Source: Acidobacteriota bacterium
GTDB taxonomy: Bacteria > Acidobacteriota > Blastocatellia > UBA7656
Assembly (NCBI GenBank): GCA_040754075.1
Contig: JBFMDH010000028.1
Coordinates: 36,984-100,983 of the forward strand
DNA length: 64,000 nucleotides
Reading direction: 5' to 3'
Made by a program: the position numbers and the translations under genes. How positions within the stretch are numbered: the stretch's first letter is position 1; every line of letters starts with the position of its first letter. Positions 55,011 through 64,000 of this stretch are shown here, piece by piece. The notes under the pieces are model-generated. The model had not been told where the DNA came from and ran no database searches. It was given only the letters and a program-made list of their open reading frames with translations.

Positions 55011-56978
55011 TCATTTCTGCTTGAAGGAAATCAAGGCGCGGTCGGATTGATGGACGCGGTCGAAGAAAGTTTTAACAATCGCATATTGTTTCGGCGTGAA
55101 GTTGATGCCGTTTACCAGTAATTTTCTTTCGTAAATGATGTGGTCGCCTGCGCGGGTGAATTTCGCCTGGTAACGCGCCGCGCCGATGTCAACTTCGATG
55201 GCTTCGGGCACCTGTTCAATTTCGTAACCATCAGGCGTTTCAATCACCGCCTGTTCGCTCTCTGACCAGGCGAAATGAAACCGCAAATTATTGGCGCGAG
55301 TCGCTGATGGTAAAAAATTTTCATCGCGCCGCGTCAGCAATGCCGGTTTTAAAAACAACCGCTTTTCCGTCACCGTCGCGGCTTGCGGCAAGGTGAGATG
55401 ATAGGCTTCGCTTAACGCGCTCGGCGGTTTCACGGCATCCGAAATCGTCACCGATGATTCGTTAATCGTCGCCGACGGCAAACGGTCGCGCGCCGCCGAC
55501 AATATCCGCTTGCGCTGTTCTTCGCGGGTGAGTCCCTGCAATTCGTTGCGCAGTTCAAGCGCCCTCAGACCCGTCACTTTCGATTCAACCTGCACTTCGA
55601 CGCGACCATCGGCAAACGGCGTGACGCGCAATTTCCGGTCTTCGTTATTGCGTTCGCCATCGCTTACAGGAGTTTCGACAAAGCGCCAGTCTTTATCGCC
55701 GTACAGCAGAGCCGTCACCGCTTCTTTTTCCCACGCCAGCGACCCCGCTGGACAATATGCGGTGCCGGCGTCGAAAAATTGCAAAGCGCCGTCGCGATTG
55801 ATAATCACTGCCGCTTCACCATTGAATTGAAAGGCATCGGTGAACGATTGGTGAAAAAGGTTTTCGTCGCGGGTGACGAGTTCAATCACGCGCGCCTCAA
55901 ATCCTGCGGCTCGCGCCATTGCCACAAACAACCGATTGATTTCGCGCGGCGTGCCATACCGGCGTTTCAAGGTGTCATCGGCGGTATCGTTCTTCTTAAA
56001 GTCTTCACTGCTTTCTGCGCCTTCCGGGTCTGCGTCATCGGCTTTGTCTTTATCGCCAAGGTTGCGGATTTCGTTTTGCACATACTTGTAAAGCTTGGCG
56101 AGTTTATCTTGCGGGCTATCGGTCGGATTGGTGATGCTTGCCACCACCTGACGAATCGCTTTGCTCGGCGTGGTTTCACCGAGCGCGCGGTAATACATGC
56201 GTCGCGCATAATCGCGCCAGTATTTTTCGGGTTTCTGTTCGAGTTCGGTTGAATAGTAGAGCCAGCCCCACATCTTCACAGCAAGTTCCGGTGGCATCAT
56301 CGGCTCGCGTTTGAACGGGTGAATATCTTCGACATTGATTTTAAAGGCACCGTCCCAGGCGGGATGAAAGCGTTTTTCATCCTTCACATTGAAAGTTACC
56401 CAGCGCACATCCGCATTGGTCATAAACGGCGTTTGAATGGTGTAGCTGAGTTGTTTGATGAACAGTTCGGATTGTAAATCGAAGGCAAAATAGCGAAAGC
56501 CCTGTGGGTAAGTTTGGCGATAGCGGTATTCGATAATCGTGCCGGGTTCGACGCCCGATAGAGTGAAAACTTTGGCGCGTTCGGTGCGCGTGCTGCTTTT
56601 GAAAATCAACTTATCGAAAATATCGCGGTCGGCGACTTCGATAATCGTGCCATCGGGTTTGATGGTGCGGGCGCTGACGTCAGTGATTTTTCCGAGTTCT
56701 TTTTTGTAAGGCAATTCAATGTCTGCAAAACGCCGCCCCCGGTCATTGAAAATTTTGATGCGGATGTAGAGGCGAAGACTGGTGCCCTGGTTGTCATCGT
56801 CATTGAGCACGCCTTCGCGGAAAAGAATCGCGGCGTCGGCTTCCGCATCGCCCAGGTCTTTGGCAGTGAGGCGCAAATCTTCGGGGGTGACAGGTTTCCA
56901 CCCTGCCGCCGGTTTTGCTGCGAAGGCAAATGGCGCGACCAGTAAAAATGAAAAGAGAAACATGAATCGGTGTCGCAT
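55011..56978 (-). CDS. Exported DUF3857 / transglutaminase-like protein
   Basis: 655 residues from ATG 56978 (GGTGA upstream; a TTG lies two codons earlier). A signal peptide (RFMFLFSFLLVAPFAFA) is followed by a DUF3857 beta domain (about 45-215: YIRIKIFNDRGRRFADIELP, PGTIIEYRYRQTY). A transglutaminase-like helical domain (about 275-410) has LAKLYKYVQNEIRNLG and INRLFVAMARAAGFEAR. The usual catalytic Cys at the start of the helix is not evident (GTPREINRLF), so it may be inactive. The C-terminal domain is beta-rich. The family is exported in Bacteroidota and Acidobacteriota; its role is unclear. Confidence 0.85.
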   Translation of the reverse strand: MRHRFMFLFSFLLVAPFAFAAKPAAGWKPVTPEDLRLTAKDLGDAEADAAILFREGVLNDDDNQGTSLRLYIRIKIFNDRGRRFADIELPYKKELGKITDVSARTIKPDGTIIEVADRDIFDKLIFKSSTRTERAKVFTLSGVEPGTIIEYRYRQTYPQGFRYFAFDLQSELFIKQLSYTIQTPFMTNADVRWVTFNVKDEKRFHPAWDGAFKINVEDIHPFKREPMMPPELAVKMWGWLYYSTELEQKPEKYWRDYARRMYYRALGETTPSKAIRQVVASITNPTDSPQDKLAKLYKYVQNEIRNLGDKDKADDADPEGAESSEDFKKNDTADDTLKRRYGTPREINRLFVAMARAAGFEARVIELVTRDENLFHQSFTDAFQFNGEAAVIINRDGALQFFDAGTAYCPAGSLAWEKEAVTALLYGDKDWRFVETPVSDGERNNEDRKLRVTPFADGRVEVQVESKVTGLRALELRNELQGLTREEQRKRILSAARDRLPSATINESSVTISDAVKPPSALSEAYHLTLPQAATVTEKRLFLKPALLTRRDENFLPSATRANNLRFHFAWSESEQAVIETPDGYEIEQVPEAIEVDIGAARYQAKFTRAGDHIIYERKLLVNGINFTPKQYAIVKTFFDRVHQSDRALISFKQK

Positions 56979-57105
56979 AACCAATTCACCACGTTGCTGA
57001 AACTGCCTGATTAAGATTGCCGAAAAATTCTAGCGTCTGGCTGCTGAAACCAAGCAGATTTTACTCTGCTATCAGCCTTGAGTTCAAAACTTTTATTTCA
57101 GGTCA

Positions 57106-58281
57106 TCAAACGTGCTGCCCTGCGGCAAAACCCGATGCCCACGCCCATTGAAAATTGTATCCGCCCAGTTGCCCTGTGACATCCACGACCTCGCCGATGA
57201 AATAAAGCCCGGCAACCTCACGCGCTTCCATGGTTTTCGATGAAAGCATACGAGTGTCAACGCCACCTGCTGTGACTTCGGCTTTTTTATAACCTTCGGT
57301 TCCGTCCGGCGTGAGTTGCCAGTGCGCGAGTTTCCCCGCGATGGCTGTGAGTTCGTCGTTTGAATAAGTTCGCATCGCGCGCGACGGCGCGAATTGCTCG
57401 CACCACATTTGCGCAAAACGACGCGGCAAATGTTCCGAGAGCAGATTGACCAGATGAAGGTCGCTGGTTCGCGCATCCAGTAACAGGCTTTCGGCATCGA
57501 GTTCGGGCAGCAGGTTGATTTCAATTGTGTCGCCCGGTTGCCAGTAGGAAGAGATTTGCAAAATCGCGGGACCGCTGAGTCCCCGATGCGTGAGCAACAG
57601 ATTTTCGCGAAATTCGGCGGCGTTACAACGCGCGATGGCATCAACCGATACGCCGCTCAGATTCATCAAGGCTTCGAGTTTTTGCGGCGCGAAGGTGAGT
57701 GGCACAAGCGCCGGGCGCGTCGCTTGAATTGCGAGTCCGAACTGGCGGGCGAGGCGATAGCCGAAATCGCTTGCGCCGATTTTGGGAATCGACAGTCCCC
57801 CTGAAGCGATGACCAGCGACGCGCTTTCAACGCGACCTTGCGAGGTTTCGATGATAAACGAATGGGCGGATTTTTCTACGCCAGTGACGCGACAGCCCAC
57901 ACCGATTTCGACACCGGCAAAGCGGCATTCATCCAGGAGCATATTGATAATTTGCTGGGCGCTGCCGTCGCAAAATAATTGTCCGAGTTTCTTTTCGTGA
58001 TAAGCGATGCGGTGTTTTTCGACCAGCGCGATGAAATCCTGCGGGGTGTAGCGCGCCAGTGCCGATTTGCAAAAATGCGGATTAGCGGAGAGATAATTTT
58101 TCGGCGCGGTGTAGAGGTTGGTGAAATTGCAACGCCCGCCGCCGGAAATCAAAATCTTTTTGCCGACTACAGGGTTATGTTCGACGACTAACACCCGGCG
58201 ACGGCGTTTACCCGCTTCGATGGCGCAAAACAATCCCGCCGCGCCGCCGCCAATGATGATGACATCTTTTGTGATACTCAA
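57106..58281 (-). CDS. FAD-dependent oxidoreductase, HI0933/BaiN-like
   Basis: 391 residues. The dinucleotide-binding start is IIIGGGAAGLFCAIEAGKR, and the family signature ISGGGRCNFTN lies at about 42-52. LVIASGGLSIPKIGASDFGY and the C-terminal GLYFIGEVVDVTGQLGGYNFQWAWASG are also typical. It binds FAD and NAD(P)H; relatives reduce bile-acid or other enone double bonds, but most substrates are unknown. The length and all motifs are normal. It is transcribed toward the DUF3857 gene and away from the DUF885 gene. Confidence 0.92.
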   Translation of the reverse strand: MSITKDVIIIGGGAAGLFCAIEAGKRRRRVLVVEHNPVVGKKILISGGGRCNFTNLYTAPKNYLSANPHFCKSALARYTPQDFIALVEKHRIAYHEKKLGQLFCDGSAQQIINMLLDECRFAGVEIGVGCRVTGVEKSAHSFIIETSQGRVESASLVIASGGLSIPKIGASDFGYRLARQFGLAIQATRPALVPLTFAPQKLEALMNLSGVSVDAIARCNAAEFRENLLLTHRGLSGPAILQISSYWQPGDTIEINLLPELDAESLLLDARTSDLHLVNLLSEHLPRRFAQMWCEQFAPSRAMRTYSNDELTAIAGKLAHWQLTPDGTEGYKKAEVTAGGVDTRMLSSKTMEAREVAGLYFIGEVVDVTGQLGGYNFQWAWASGFAAGQHV

Positions 58282-58514
58282 ATTATTTCCCGGCGTGATA
58301 AACCCAAGCTCCGCAGAGCTTTTAACCGTTTTTCAACCCTTTTCTAAAAAATCACTGCGTCAGGGGAAAAACTATAGCAAAAACTTTCGCGCAAAACAGC
58401 GTGTTGACTCGACGGAAACGGGGTTTGTTCGGTATCTTGCATCTGTTTCTTTTCACCGCTTCAACTATCAGTGGAAGGGTTTTCCCAAACATCCTTTTTC
58501 GAGAGGGATTCACC

Positions 58515-60338
58515 ATGAATAAACCGCGAATTCGTTTGGTCTTTGTACTGTTGATGATTGCGATGATGGTTTCATCATCAACGATGATGACTGCAAAAGT
58601 TCTGGCTGCGGATGGCAAAAACCATAAAGCCGCAAACCCTGCCGCGCCTGTCGCCAATGATTACGATACTTCAAATAGTGAAATGCGCCCGCTGATTGAA
58701 CGCTACGCGGATGACCGCAGCAGCCTCAATCGCTTCTACAATGTGCAAAACTCCGAAGCCCGACGCGCCAAGATGACCAAATTTTATACCGACTGGCTTG
58801 CCGAAATCGCTCGTCAGAATTTCGACGCCATGAGTCAGGACGGCAAAGTCGATTATGTGCTCTTTAAAAATCATCTCGAACACGAACTGCGTCAGGTCGA
58901 TATTCGCGTCAAACAATTTGCCGAAATCGAATCGCTCATTCCCTTCGGCGCGACGATTATGGCGCTCGAAGATGCGCGTCGCCGCCTTGAACCGGTCAAC
59001 GGTCAAAAGACGGCTGCGCTGTTTACTGACCTGCAAAAACAGGTCGTCGAAAAACGTAAGACGATTGATGCCGCAATCAAAGCCAATAAAGAAAACATCC
59101 CGGTGAAAAAGACAGTCGCCAATCGCGCTGCGGTGACGCTTGCGGCACTGCGCAATACTTTGAAAAACTGGTTTACTTTTCACAACGGCTACGACCCGAT
59201 GTTTACCTGGTGGGTCGCGGAACCTTACAAACAACTTGATAAATCAATCGAAGAGTACGCGGGTTTCCTGCGCGAAAAAGTGGTGGGCGTCAAAGCCGAT
59301 GACAAAGAAACGATTATCGGCGACCCTATCGGACGCGAAGCCTTGATGAGCGAACTCGAATACGAAATGGTTCCTTACACTCCCGAAGAGTTAATCGCCA
59401 TCGCCAATAAAGAATTGGACTGGTGCGAAAATGAAATGAAAAAAGCTTCGCGCGAACTCGGTTACGGCGACGATTGGCACAAAGCTCTGGAACATGTAAA
59501 GACCTTATATGTTGAACCCGGCAAACAACCCGAACTGGTCAAGCAACTGGCGCTCGAAGCGATTGACTATGTTGAAAAAAATGACCTCGTCACCGTGCCG
59601 CCGCTTGCCAAAGAGACCTGGCGCATGGAAATGATGACGCCCGAACGCCAACTCGTCAGTCCGTTTTTCCTGGGCGGCGAAATGATTCAGGTTTCCTATC
59701 CGACCAATACTATGGCGCACGAAGCCAAGATGATGAGTATGCGCGGCAACAATATTCATTTTTCGCGTGCCACCGTGCATCACGAATTGATTCCCGGGCA
59801 TCACCTGCAAGGCTTTATGCGCGACCGTTACAAACCCTATCGCAGTATTTTTGGAACGCCGTTCTGGGGCGAGGGGTGGGCGCTTTACTGGGAGTTGATT
59901 TTGTGGGATAGAGGGTTTGCGAAAACGCCGGAAAATAAAATCGGCATGCTGTTCTGGCGTATGCACAGATGCGCGCGAATTATTTTTTCGCTCAGTTTCC
60001 ATCTCGAAAAGATGACGCCGCAGGAATGCGTTAATTTGCTGGTCAAGCGTGTCGGGCATGAACTCGACAATGCGACAGCGGAAGTGCGCCGGTCGTTTGC
60101 AGGCGAATACGGACCGCTTTATCAGGCGGCATATTTGCTCGGCGGCATGCAAATCAAATCGCTCAGAAAAGAGTTGGTGGAAACGAACAAGCTGACCAAT
60201 CGACAATTTCACGATGCGATTTTGAAAAACAACAGTATGCCGATTGAAATGGTGAGAGCCAGTTTGATGAACGTGAAACTGGCGCGCGATTATAAAACCA
60301 ATTGGAAATTTTACGGCGAAAATCCTGCCGGTAGATAA
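58515..60338 (+). CDS. Exported DUF885 metallopeptidase-like protein
   Basis: 607 residues from ATG 58515 (GAGAGGGA upstream). A signal peptide (FVLLMIAMMVSSSTMMTAKV) is followed by an almost wholly helical body. The active-site motif VHHELIPGHHLQG (HExxPGHxxQ) is shared by the DUF885 family and is thought to bind zinc. The downstream GEGWALYWELIL holds a third ligand Glu. It probably cleaves peptides outside the cytoplasm; the exact activity is not established. It is followed by two more exported-protein genes in the same direction. Confidence 0.9.
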   Translation: MNKPRIRLVFVLLMIAMMVSSSTMMTAKVLAADGKNHKAANPAAPVANDYDTSNSEMRPLIERYADDRSSLNRFYNVQNSEARRAKMTKFYTDWLAEIARQNFDAMSQDGKVDYVLFKNHLEHELRQVDIRVKQFAEIESLIPFGATIMALEDARRRLEPVNGQKTAALFTDLQKQVVEKRKTIDAAIKANKENIPVKKTVANRAAVTLAALRNTLKNWFTFHNGYDPMFTWWVAEPYKQLDKSIEEYAGFLREKVVGVKADDKETIIGDPIGREALMSELEYEMVPYTPEELIAIANKELDWCENEMKKASRELGYGDDWHKALEHVKTLYVEPGKQPELVKQLALEAIDYVEKNDLVTVPPLAKETWRMEMMTPERQLVSPFFLGGEMIQVSYPTNTMAHEAKMMSMRGNNIHFSRATVHHELIPGHHLQGFMRDRYKPYRSIFGTPFWGEGWALYWELILWDRGFAKTPENKIGMLFWRMHRCARIIFSLSFHLEKMTPQECVNLLVKRVGHELDNATAEVRRSFAGEYGPLYQAAYLLGGMQIKSLRKELVETNKLTNRQFHDAILKNNSMPIEMVRASLMNVKLARDYKTNWKFYGENPAGR

Positions 60339-60390
60339 TCCGGTCAAACTTCAATTCCGGTTGCAACGTATGCAATCGGCGGAGACCGCC

Positions 60391-60855
60391 ATGAATCGTT
60401 TAAAAATATTTTTCTCAATCCTGTTGTTCTTAACCGGTATTTGCCTGAGCGCCTTCGCGCAAGATGTACCGAAAACCGTTGTCAAAAGCGCCAAGGCGAA
60501 ACAGATGCTGCTCGGCACGCACCGCTTCTCTTTGCAGTGGATTAGCTGGGATTATTTCGGCAAAGCGATTGTCAGCGAAAAACGCGGCAGCTTATTCATC
60601 ACCGGCGAACAGAAAGCGCGAAAGGGCAGCGATTACCTCAAGATGCGTGGCGTGATTACCGAAGTCACGGCAAGCGAATTCAAATTCACCGGCACAGTGG
60701 AAATGCGCGTCAGCCACATCAACCAAGGCGAAATCTGCAAACGCGAAGGCGAGTTGACCTTTGCCATCAAAGGCAATCGCCGCTACTGGCGCATGCAGGA
60801 GATGGACAACCCTTGCGACCAGGTCACCGATTACGTCGATATTTTCTTCAAGTAA
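60391..60855 (+). CDS. Exported hypothetical protein
   Basis: 154 residues from ATG 60391 (GGCGGAGA upstream; earlier in-frame TTG/ATG give worse starts). A signal peptide (FFSILLFLTGICLSAFAQ) is followed by a small beta-rich domain (FSLQWISWDYFGKAIVSE, FKFTGTVEMRVSHI, YWRMQEMDNPCDQVTDY) with a Cys pair likely to form a disulfide (CKREGE and NPCDQ). I do not recognise the family. It lies between the DUF885 and M28 peptidase genes and may be co-transcribed with both. Confidence 0.7.
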   Translation: MNRLKIFFSILLFLTGICLSAFAQDVPKTVVKSAKAKQMLLGTHRFSLQWISWDYFGKAIVSEKRGSLFITGEQKARKGSDYLKMRGVITEVTASEFKFTGTVEMRVSHINQGEICKREGELTFAIKGNRRYWRMQEMDNPCDQVTDYVDIFFK

Positions 60856-60899
60856 ACTTTAGGAATCCAGCAAGACAAATTTTGGAGGCTAACCAGCGA

Positions 60900-62009
60900 A
60901 TGCACGTTTATTCACGTACTAAAACATTCTTTGCCATTGTCATCATCATCACTTTGACGATTGCGCCGGTTGCCGCACAACAAGCGGCACGGCAAAAAAC
61001 TAAAATAGCGCCTGATGCGCAAAGCCTGATGAATCAGATTTCCGCAAACTCTTTGCGCGGACATCTGTCGTTTATCGCATCGGATTTACTCGAAGGTCGC
61101 GGCACGCCTTCGCGCGGGCTTGACCTTGCCGCCGAATACATCGCCGCACAATTTCGTCGCGCCGGGCTTGAACCCGCAGGCGATGACGGCTATTTCCAGA
61201 CCGCCGATTGGAATGAATTGCTGAAAGCGCGAAATCCGAACGCCACGCCCACGACCGAAGGACCAACCAAAGTTCGCAATGTTATCGGCATTCTGCGCGG
61301 CGCTGACCCTCTGCTTAAAGACACTTATGTTTTAATCACCGCGCATTACGACCATTTAGGCATTCGCGCGAATCTCGAAGGCGACAAAATTTTCAATGGC
61401 GCAAATGATGATGGCAGCGGTACGGTGTCGGTGATAGAGCTTGCATCGGCATTCGCTGCGATGAAAACGCGCCCGAAACGCACTTTGGTATTTATGACTT
61501 TTTTCGGTGAAGAACGCGGGCTTGTGGGTTCGCGTTATTATGGCGCGCATCCGATTTTCCCGATTGAAAAAACGGTTGCCAATATAAATTTGGAACATGT
61601 CGGACGTACAGACGACACCGAAGGCGCGCAAGTGAGCGCGGCTGCGGTGACCGGATTCGATTTTTCCGAAGTCGGAACCCTTTTGCAGAAAGCCGGTGAA
61701 GCGACCGGTGTGAAAATTTTTAAACACCCGGTCAATAGCGACCGCTTTTTCGGCGCAAGCGATAATCAAGCTTTAGCCGACCAGGGCGTTCCCGCGCATA
61801 CCGTGAGCGTCGCTTATATTTTCCCCGACTATCACAAAGTCAGCGACCACTGGGATAAAGTGGATTTCGACAACATGGCAAAAATCAATCGCACCATCGC
61901 ATTTGCCGTGTTGACCATTGCCAACAATCCGCAAGAGCCGAAATGGAACGAAGCCAATCCCAAAGCGGCAAAGTACGTGCAAGCCTGGAAAGCGCGACAC
62001 GGGAAATGA
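60900..62009 (+). CDS. Exported M28-family zinc aminopeptidase
   Basis: 369 residues from ATG 60900 (TTGGAGG upstream). A signal peptide (FFAIVIIITLTIAPVAAQ) precedes the peptidase fold: SFIASDLLEGRGTPSRG, first zinc His in ITAHYDHLGI, bridging Asp in NGANDDGSGT, the catalytic Glu pair in FFGEERGLVGSRYY, Asn/Glu in NINLEHVGR, and the last His in PDYHKVSDHWDKV. It removes N-terminal residues from peptides in the periplasm. No PA domain is inserted. Its TGA stop (62007) directly abuts the left repeat arm of the four-helix-bundle cassette, as if the cassette had landed at the gene end. Confidence 0.93.
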   Translation: MHVYSRTKTFFAIVIIITLTIAPVAAQQAARQKTKIAPDAQSLMNQISANSLRGHLSFIASDLLEGRGTPSRGLDLAAEYIAAQFRRAGLEPAGDDGYFQTADWNELLKARNPNATPTTEGPTKVRNVIGILRGADPLLKDTYVLITAHYDHLGIRANLEGDKIFNGANDDGSGTVSVIELASAFAAMKTRPKRTLVFMTFFGEERGLVGSRYYGAHPIFPIEKTVANINLEHVGRTDDTEGAQVSAAAVTGFDFSEVGTLLQKAGEATGVKIFKHPVNSDRFFGASDNQALADQGVPAHTVSVAYIFPDYHKVSDHWDKVDFDNMAKINRTIAFAVLTIANNPQEPKWNEANPKAAKYVQAWKARHGK

Positions 62010-62522
62010 GAAGGGGAGAAAGGGAGAAGGGGAGAAAGGGAGAAGGGGAGAAGGGGGGGAATTCACTTTGAAAGTTATGAGGCGCAATTAATGAGTGAAA
62101 AAATTATCCGGCATCAGGATTTGGATGTTTACAAAAAAGCATTTGAAGCTTTTATGAGGATTTTTGAAATAAGTAAAAAATTCCCAAAAGAAGAAACCTA
62201 TTCTTTAACCGATCAAATCCGTAGAGCATCACGCTCTGTTTGCGCTAACCTTGCCGAGGCGTGGAGAAAACGAAGATATGAAGCAGCGTTTGTCAGTAAA
62301 TTGAACGATTCAGAAGCAGAGTCTGCCGAAACACAAACTTGGCTTGAATTTGCTGTGCGCTGTGACTACTTGGAAAGAGCTACAGCCGTTTCTTTATTCA
62401 AAGTTTATGACGAGATAATCGCTATTTTAGTCACGATGATTAACAATCCAACCTCTTGGGTTTTACCATCTGGGAGAAAGTAAAACAGTACGATTGTCCC
62501 TTTCTCCCCTTCTCCCCTTCTT
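62008..62522. mobile_element. Repeat-flanked four-helix-bundle cassette
   Basis: The left arm 62008-62060 is tandem purine octads (RGGGAGAA). The right arm 62498-62522 is the reverse complement, with 17 bases (62024-62040) matching perfectly. The arms enclose only the S23-type gene. The left arm touches the stop of the M28 gene, and the right arm touches the stop of the convergent sialidase gene. The inverted arms could form one long stem, like the intervening sequences of 23S rRNA, and the whole looks like an insertion between two gene ends. Movement is inferred. Confidence 0.6.
62091..62483 (+). CDS. Four-helix bundle protein (S23 / 23S rRNA intervening-sequence type)
   Basis: 130 residues of S23/IVP-type four-helix bundle: IIRHQDLDVYKKAFEAFMRI (helix 1), LTDQIRRASRSVCANLAEAW (the family signature), KLNDSEAESAETQTWLEFAV and FKVYDEIIAILVTMI. 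Relatives are encoded in intervening sequences of 23S rRNA genes, and the related Avd protein helps diversity-generating retroelements. No reverse transcriptase is nearby. The base composition is AT-richer than its neighbours (TTTATGAGGATTTTTGAAAT), which suggests a different origin. Confidence 0.92.
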   Translation: MSEKIIRHQDLDVYKKAFEAFMRIFEISKKFPKEETYSLTDQIRRASRSVCANLAEAWRKRRYEAAFVSKLNDSEAESAETQTWLEFAVRCDYLERATAVSLFKVYDEIIAILVTMINNPTSWVLPSGRK

Positions 62523-63780
62523 ACTTCTCGTCGCCTGCCAATACCCAGGCTTCGTTAAAGTGCGCGTGTTTGATGGTCTTTCTCGCGGGTTTGCCGTCGC
62601 TGTCGTTACCAATATCTTTTTTGTTGAGGTGATAACTGTACGAAGCATGTAGTGAACCGTCGCGGGCTTGAATGATGGATGGGTAATGATAAGCGCCCGC
62701 TTCTGCGCCCGGCGCGTCGTATTCGAGATGGCGTTTCCATTTCCAGGTCTTGCCTTCATCATCGGAGATGGCAACTGCGAGGCTATGGCGACCGATTTCC
62801 GTGTCGTTATAAATCAACGCCCAATGTCCATTACGCAGAGTGATGATTTCTGCGCCCGCGCCGGGATTGGGAATATCCGAATCTGTGACTTTGCTCCACG
62901 TCATACCTTCGTCGGTTGAGGTCGCCTGATGCAGACGTTTTGGCGCGGGACCGTTATCGCGCATCAATGTATAGAGCGACCCGTCGCGTTTTTTGACGAT
63001 GCTCGGTTGAATGTTGCCAAGTCCGACAAGCGGCGTGCTGGTCTTCCAGGTCGCGCCCCAATCGTCAGTGATTGCCATCAGTGAAAATGAAAAGCCGTCG
63101 GAATAGAGCGGCACAATGAGCCGCTTGCCATCCAAAACGAAAGGGTGCGCCCGCGTCATCCAGCCCATTCGACGAAAATATTTATCAGCGGCGTGTTTGC
63201 GGGTTTCGCTGGCGAGGTCGCGCGCGCGCTTTTGCAACAGTTCGGGAAACGCATTGATTTGCGGTTCAAAATCGTTGAGGAATGCGTTGACGGTTTGCTC
63301 GAATTCCGCGCCGGGCGTGATGTGCAGGACTTCGTTGACTATCCAGCGCGGCACGCCGTCTCTTTGATAATCGCTGGCAATTTTGTATTTCATCAAAGCG
63401 GTTTCCCACTGATTGGCGAGGATGGTCGGGTACAACAGCCACAAACGCCGCATCGGGTCAATGAACATGGTGCAGTTGGTATCGGGGTAGCCTGGCGTGT
63501 CTGCCATAGTAAATCGCGGACTCCACGCGCGCGCGCCTTTGCGAAGCCTTGCGCCTTCGATTTTGACATCATCGGCGGTGCGTTCGCCCGAACCGTGAAA
63601 CCAGCAAACCAGCAAATCGCCGTTCGGACATTCAACGATGCACGAGGCGTGATTGTGCCAGTGTTCGAGCGGGAAAATAATTTCCGCTTCATAAAACGGC
63701 GCGGCTGATTTTTGATTGGACGCGATGACCTGCGCGCAAACGAGGATTAAGCAAAGTGAAAGGGGAATTATGATTTTCAT
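62521..63780 (-). CDS. Exported sialidase-fold (BNR repeat) protein
   Basis: 419 residues with a signal peptide (IIIPLSLCLILVCAQVIA). A six-bladed beta-propeller with Asp-box repeats (TDDWGATWKT, STDEGMTWSK, SDDEGKTWKW) and YPSIIQARDGSLH. It begins HNHASCIVECPNGDLLVCWF as in exo-alpha-sialidase-like family members. The Arg triad of true sialidases cannot be assigned with confidence, so the substrate may be another glycan. The stop TAA directly abuts the right arm of the four-helix-bundle cassette. The gene is convergent to the M28 gene. Confidence 0.85.
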   Translation of the reverse strand: MKIIIPLSLCLILVCAQVIASNQKSAAPFYEAEIIFPLEHWHNHASCIVECPNGDLLVCWFHGSGERTADDVKIEGARLRKGARAWSPRFTMADTPGYPDTNCTMFIDPMRRLWLLYPTILANQWETALMKYKIASDYQRDGVPRWIVNEVLHITPGAEFEQTVNAFLNDFEPQINAFPELLQKRARDLASETRKHAADKYFRRMGWMTRAHPFVLDGKRLIVPLYSDGFSFSLMAITDDWGATWKTSTPLVGLGNIQPSIVKKRDGSLYTLMRDNGPAPKRLHQATSTDEGMTWSKVTDSDIPNPGAGAEIITLRNGHWALIYNDTEIGRHSLAVAISDDEGKTWKWKRHLEYDAPGAEAGAYHYPSIIQARDGSLHASYSYHLNKKDIGNDSDGKPARKTIKHAHFNEAWVLAGDEK

Positions 63781-64000
63781 TGTTCGTAGCGTGGGCAGAA
63801 AATTTAGATAAATTAAAACAAGGTTAAAATGCCGATAACCTGATCACTAGCTAATTTCTTAATTTCTTCATGATCAATGGTTCGGACAAAACTAAGCGGC
63901 AATAACCGCATAATTTCGTAACGAATCGTATTCAGGATGATTTTTTATCAAACTTGGCTCCAGAGCTAACTTTGAAATAATCATCTCCAGAAACTGTTCA
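63781..64000. other. Upstream region without recognised gene
   Basis: 220 AT-rich bases upstream of the sialidase gene to the window end. They must include its reverse-strand promoter. No gene, repeat or RNA that I can recognise is seen. Confidence 0.4.

Noticed and set aside
62008..62522. A diversity-generating retroelement, because the four-helix-bundle protein resembles Avd.
   Set aside because: No reverse transcriptase, template repeat or variable repeat is present within the window.

Overview
The window reads as a stretch of ordinary bacterial chromosome of medium GC, most plausibly from the Acidobacteriota (class Blastocatellia is my best guess). The guess rests on gene style: CHAT/TPR proteins beside ECF sigma factors, DUF6599, DUF4912, DUF2339 and DUF3857 proteins, fused membrane spermidine synthase-TPR proteins, secreted proteins with putative Ig repeats, and atpD-atpC standing apart from other ATP synthase genes. 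No rRNA, phage, plasmid, transposase or CRISPR array is visible. Lineage cannot be proved from this sequence alone.

Layout. 1-6.0 kb: the start of a Tat-exported M19-type dipeptidase, then an ECF sigma factor, a zinc-finger anti-sigma protein, a TPR-CHAT caspase-like protease and a secreted subtilase. The last two transcription units share an upstream sequence element. 6-13 kb: GNAT, DUF4912, Hfq, thymidylate kinase, an orphan NtrC-type regulator, DUF6599, a zinc-ribbon/PH protein and an alpha/beta hydrolase. 13.9-14.3 kb: a tRNA-Asn(GUU) gene split by a 241-nt group I intron inside the anticodon. 14-31 kb: thioesterase, esterase, atpD-atpC, an SDR, an OppF-like ATPase, a lipid kinase, a TPR protein, a GH3 glucosidase, an OmpA-like lipoprotein, Nudix, TrmL and DUF2339. 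31-39 kb: fused spermidine synthase-TPR, GT2 and a large secreted metzincin with Ig-like repeats.

39-48 kb is a ten-gene, same-strand cluster. It encodes two catalytic and two ATPase subunits of a class I benzoyl-CoA-reductase-like enzyme, plus a degenerate amidohydrolase, an SDR, a small CxxC protein, a hemerythrin, a tryptophanase and a crotonase-fold hydratase. 48.4-54.3 kb is a regulatory and redox module: a membrane histidine kinase and a sigma-54 activator, then a textbook -24/-12 promoter with paired upstream repeats, then a lipoprotein rubrerythrin, a DUF2231 membrane protein, a cytochrome-b-like membrane protein and a decaheme c-type cytochrome. 54.5-64 kb carries exported hydrolases (DUF3857/transglutaminase, DUF885, M28 peptidase, sialidase) and a flavoprotein.

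Scattered through the window are seven arrays of degenerate 7-8-bp repeats, most of them with an inverted second arm. One is translated in frame inside a diacylglycerol-kinase-type gene. Another forms the inverted ends of a cassette carrying a four-helix-bundle (23S rRNA intervening-sequence type) protein gene. This cassette, the split tRNA-Asn and the sigma-54 redox module are the observations most worth checking.
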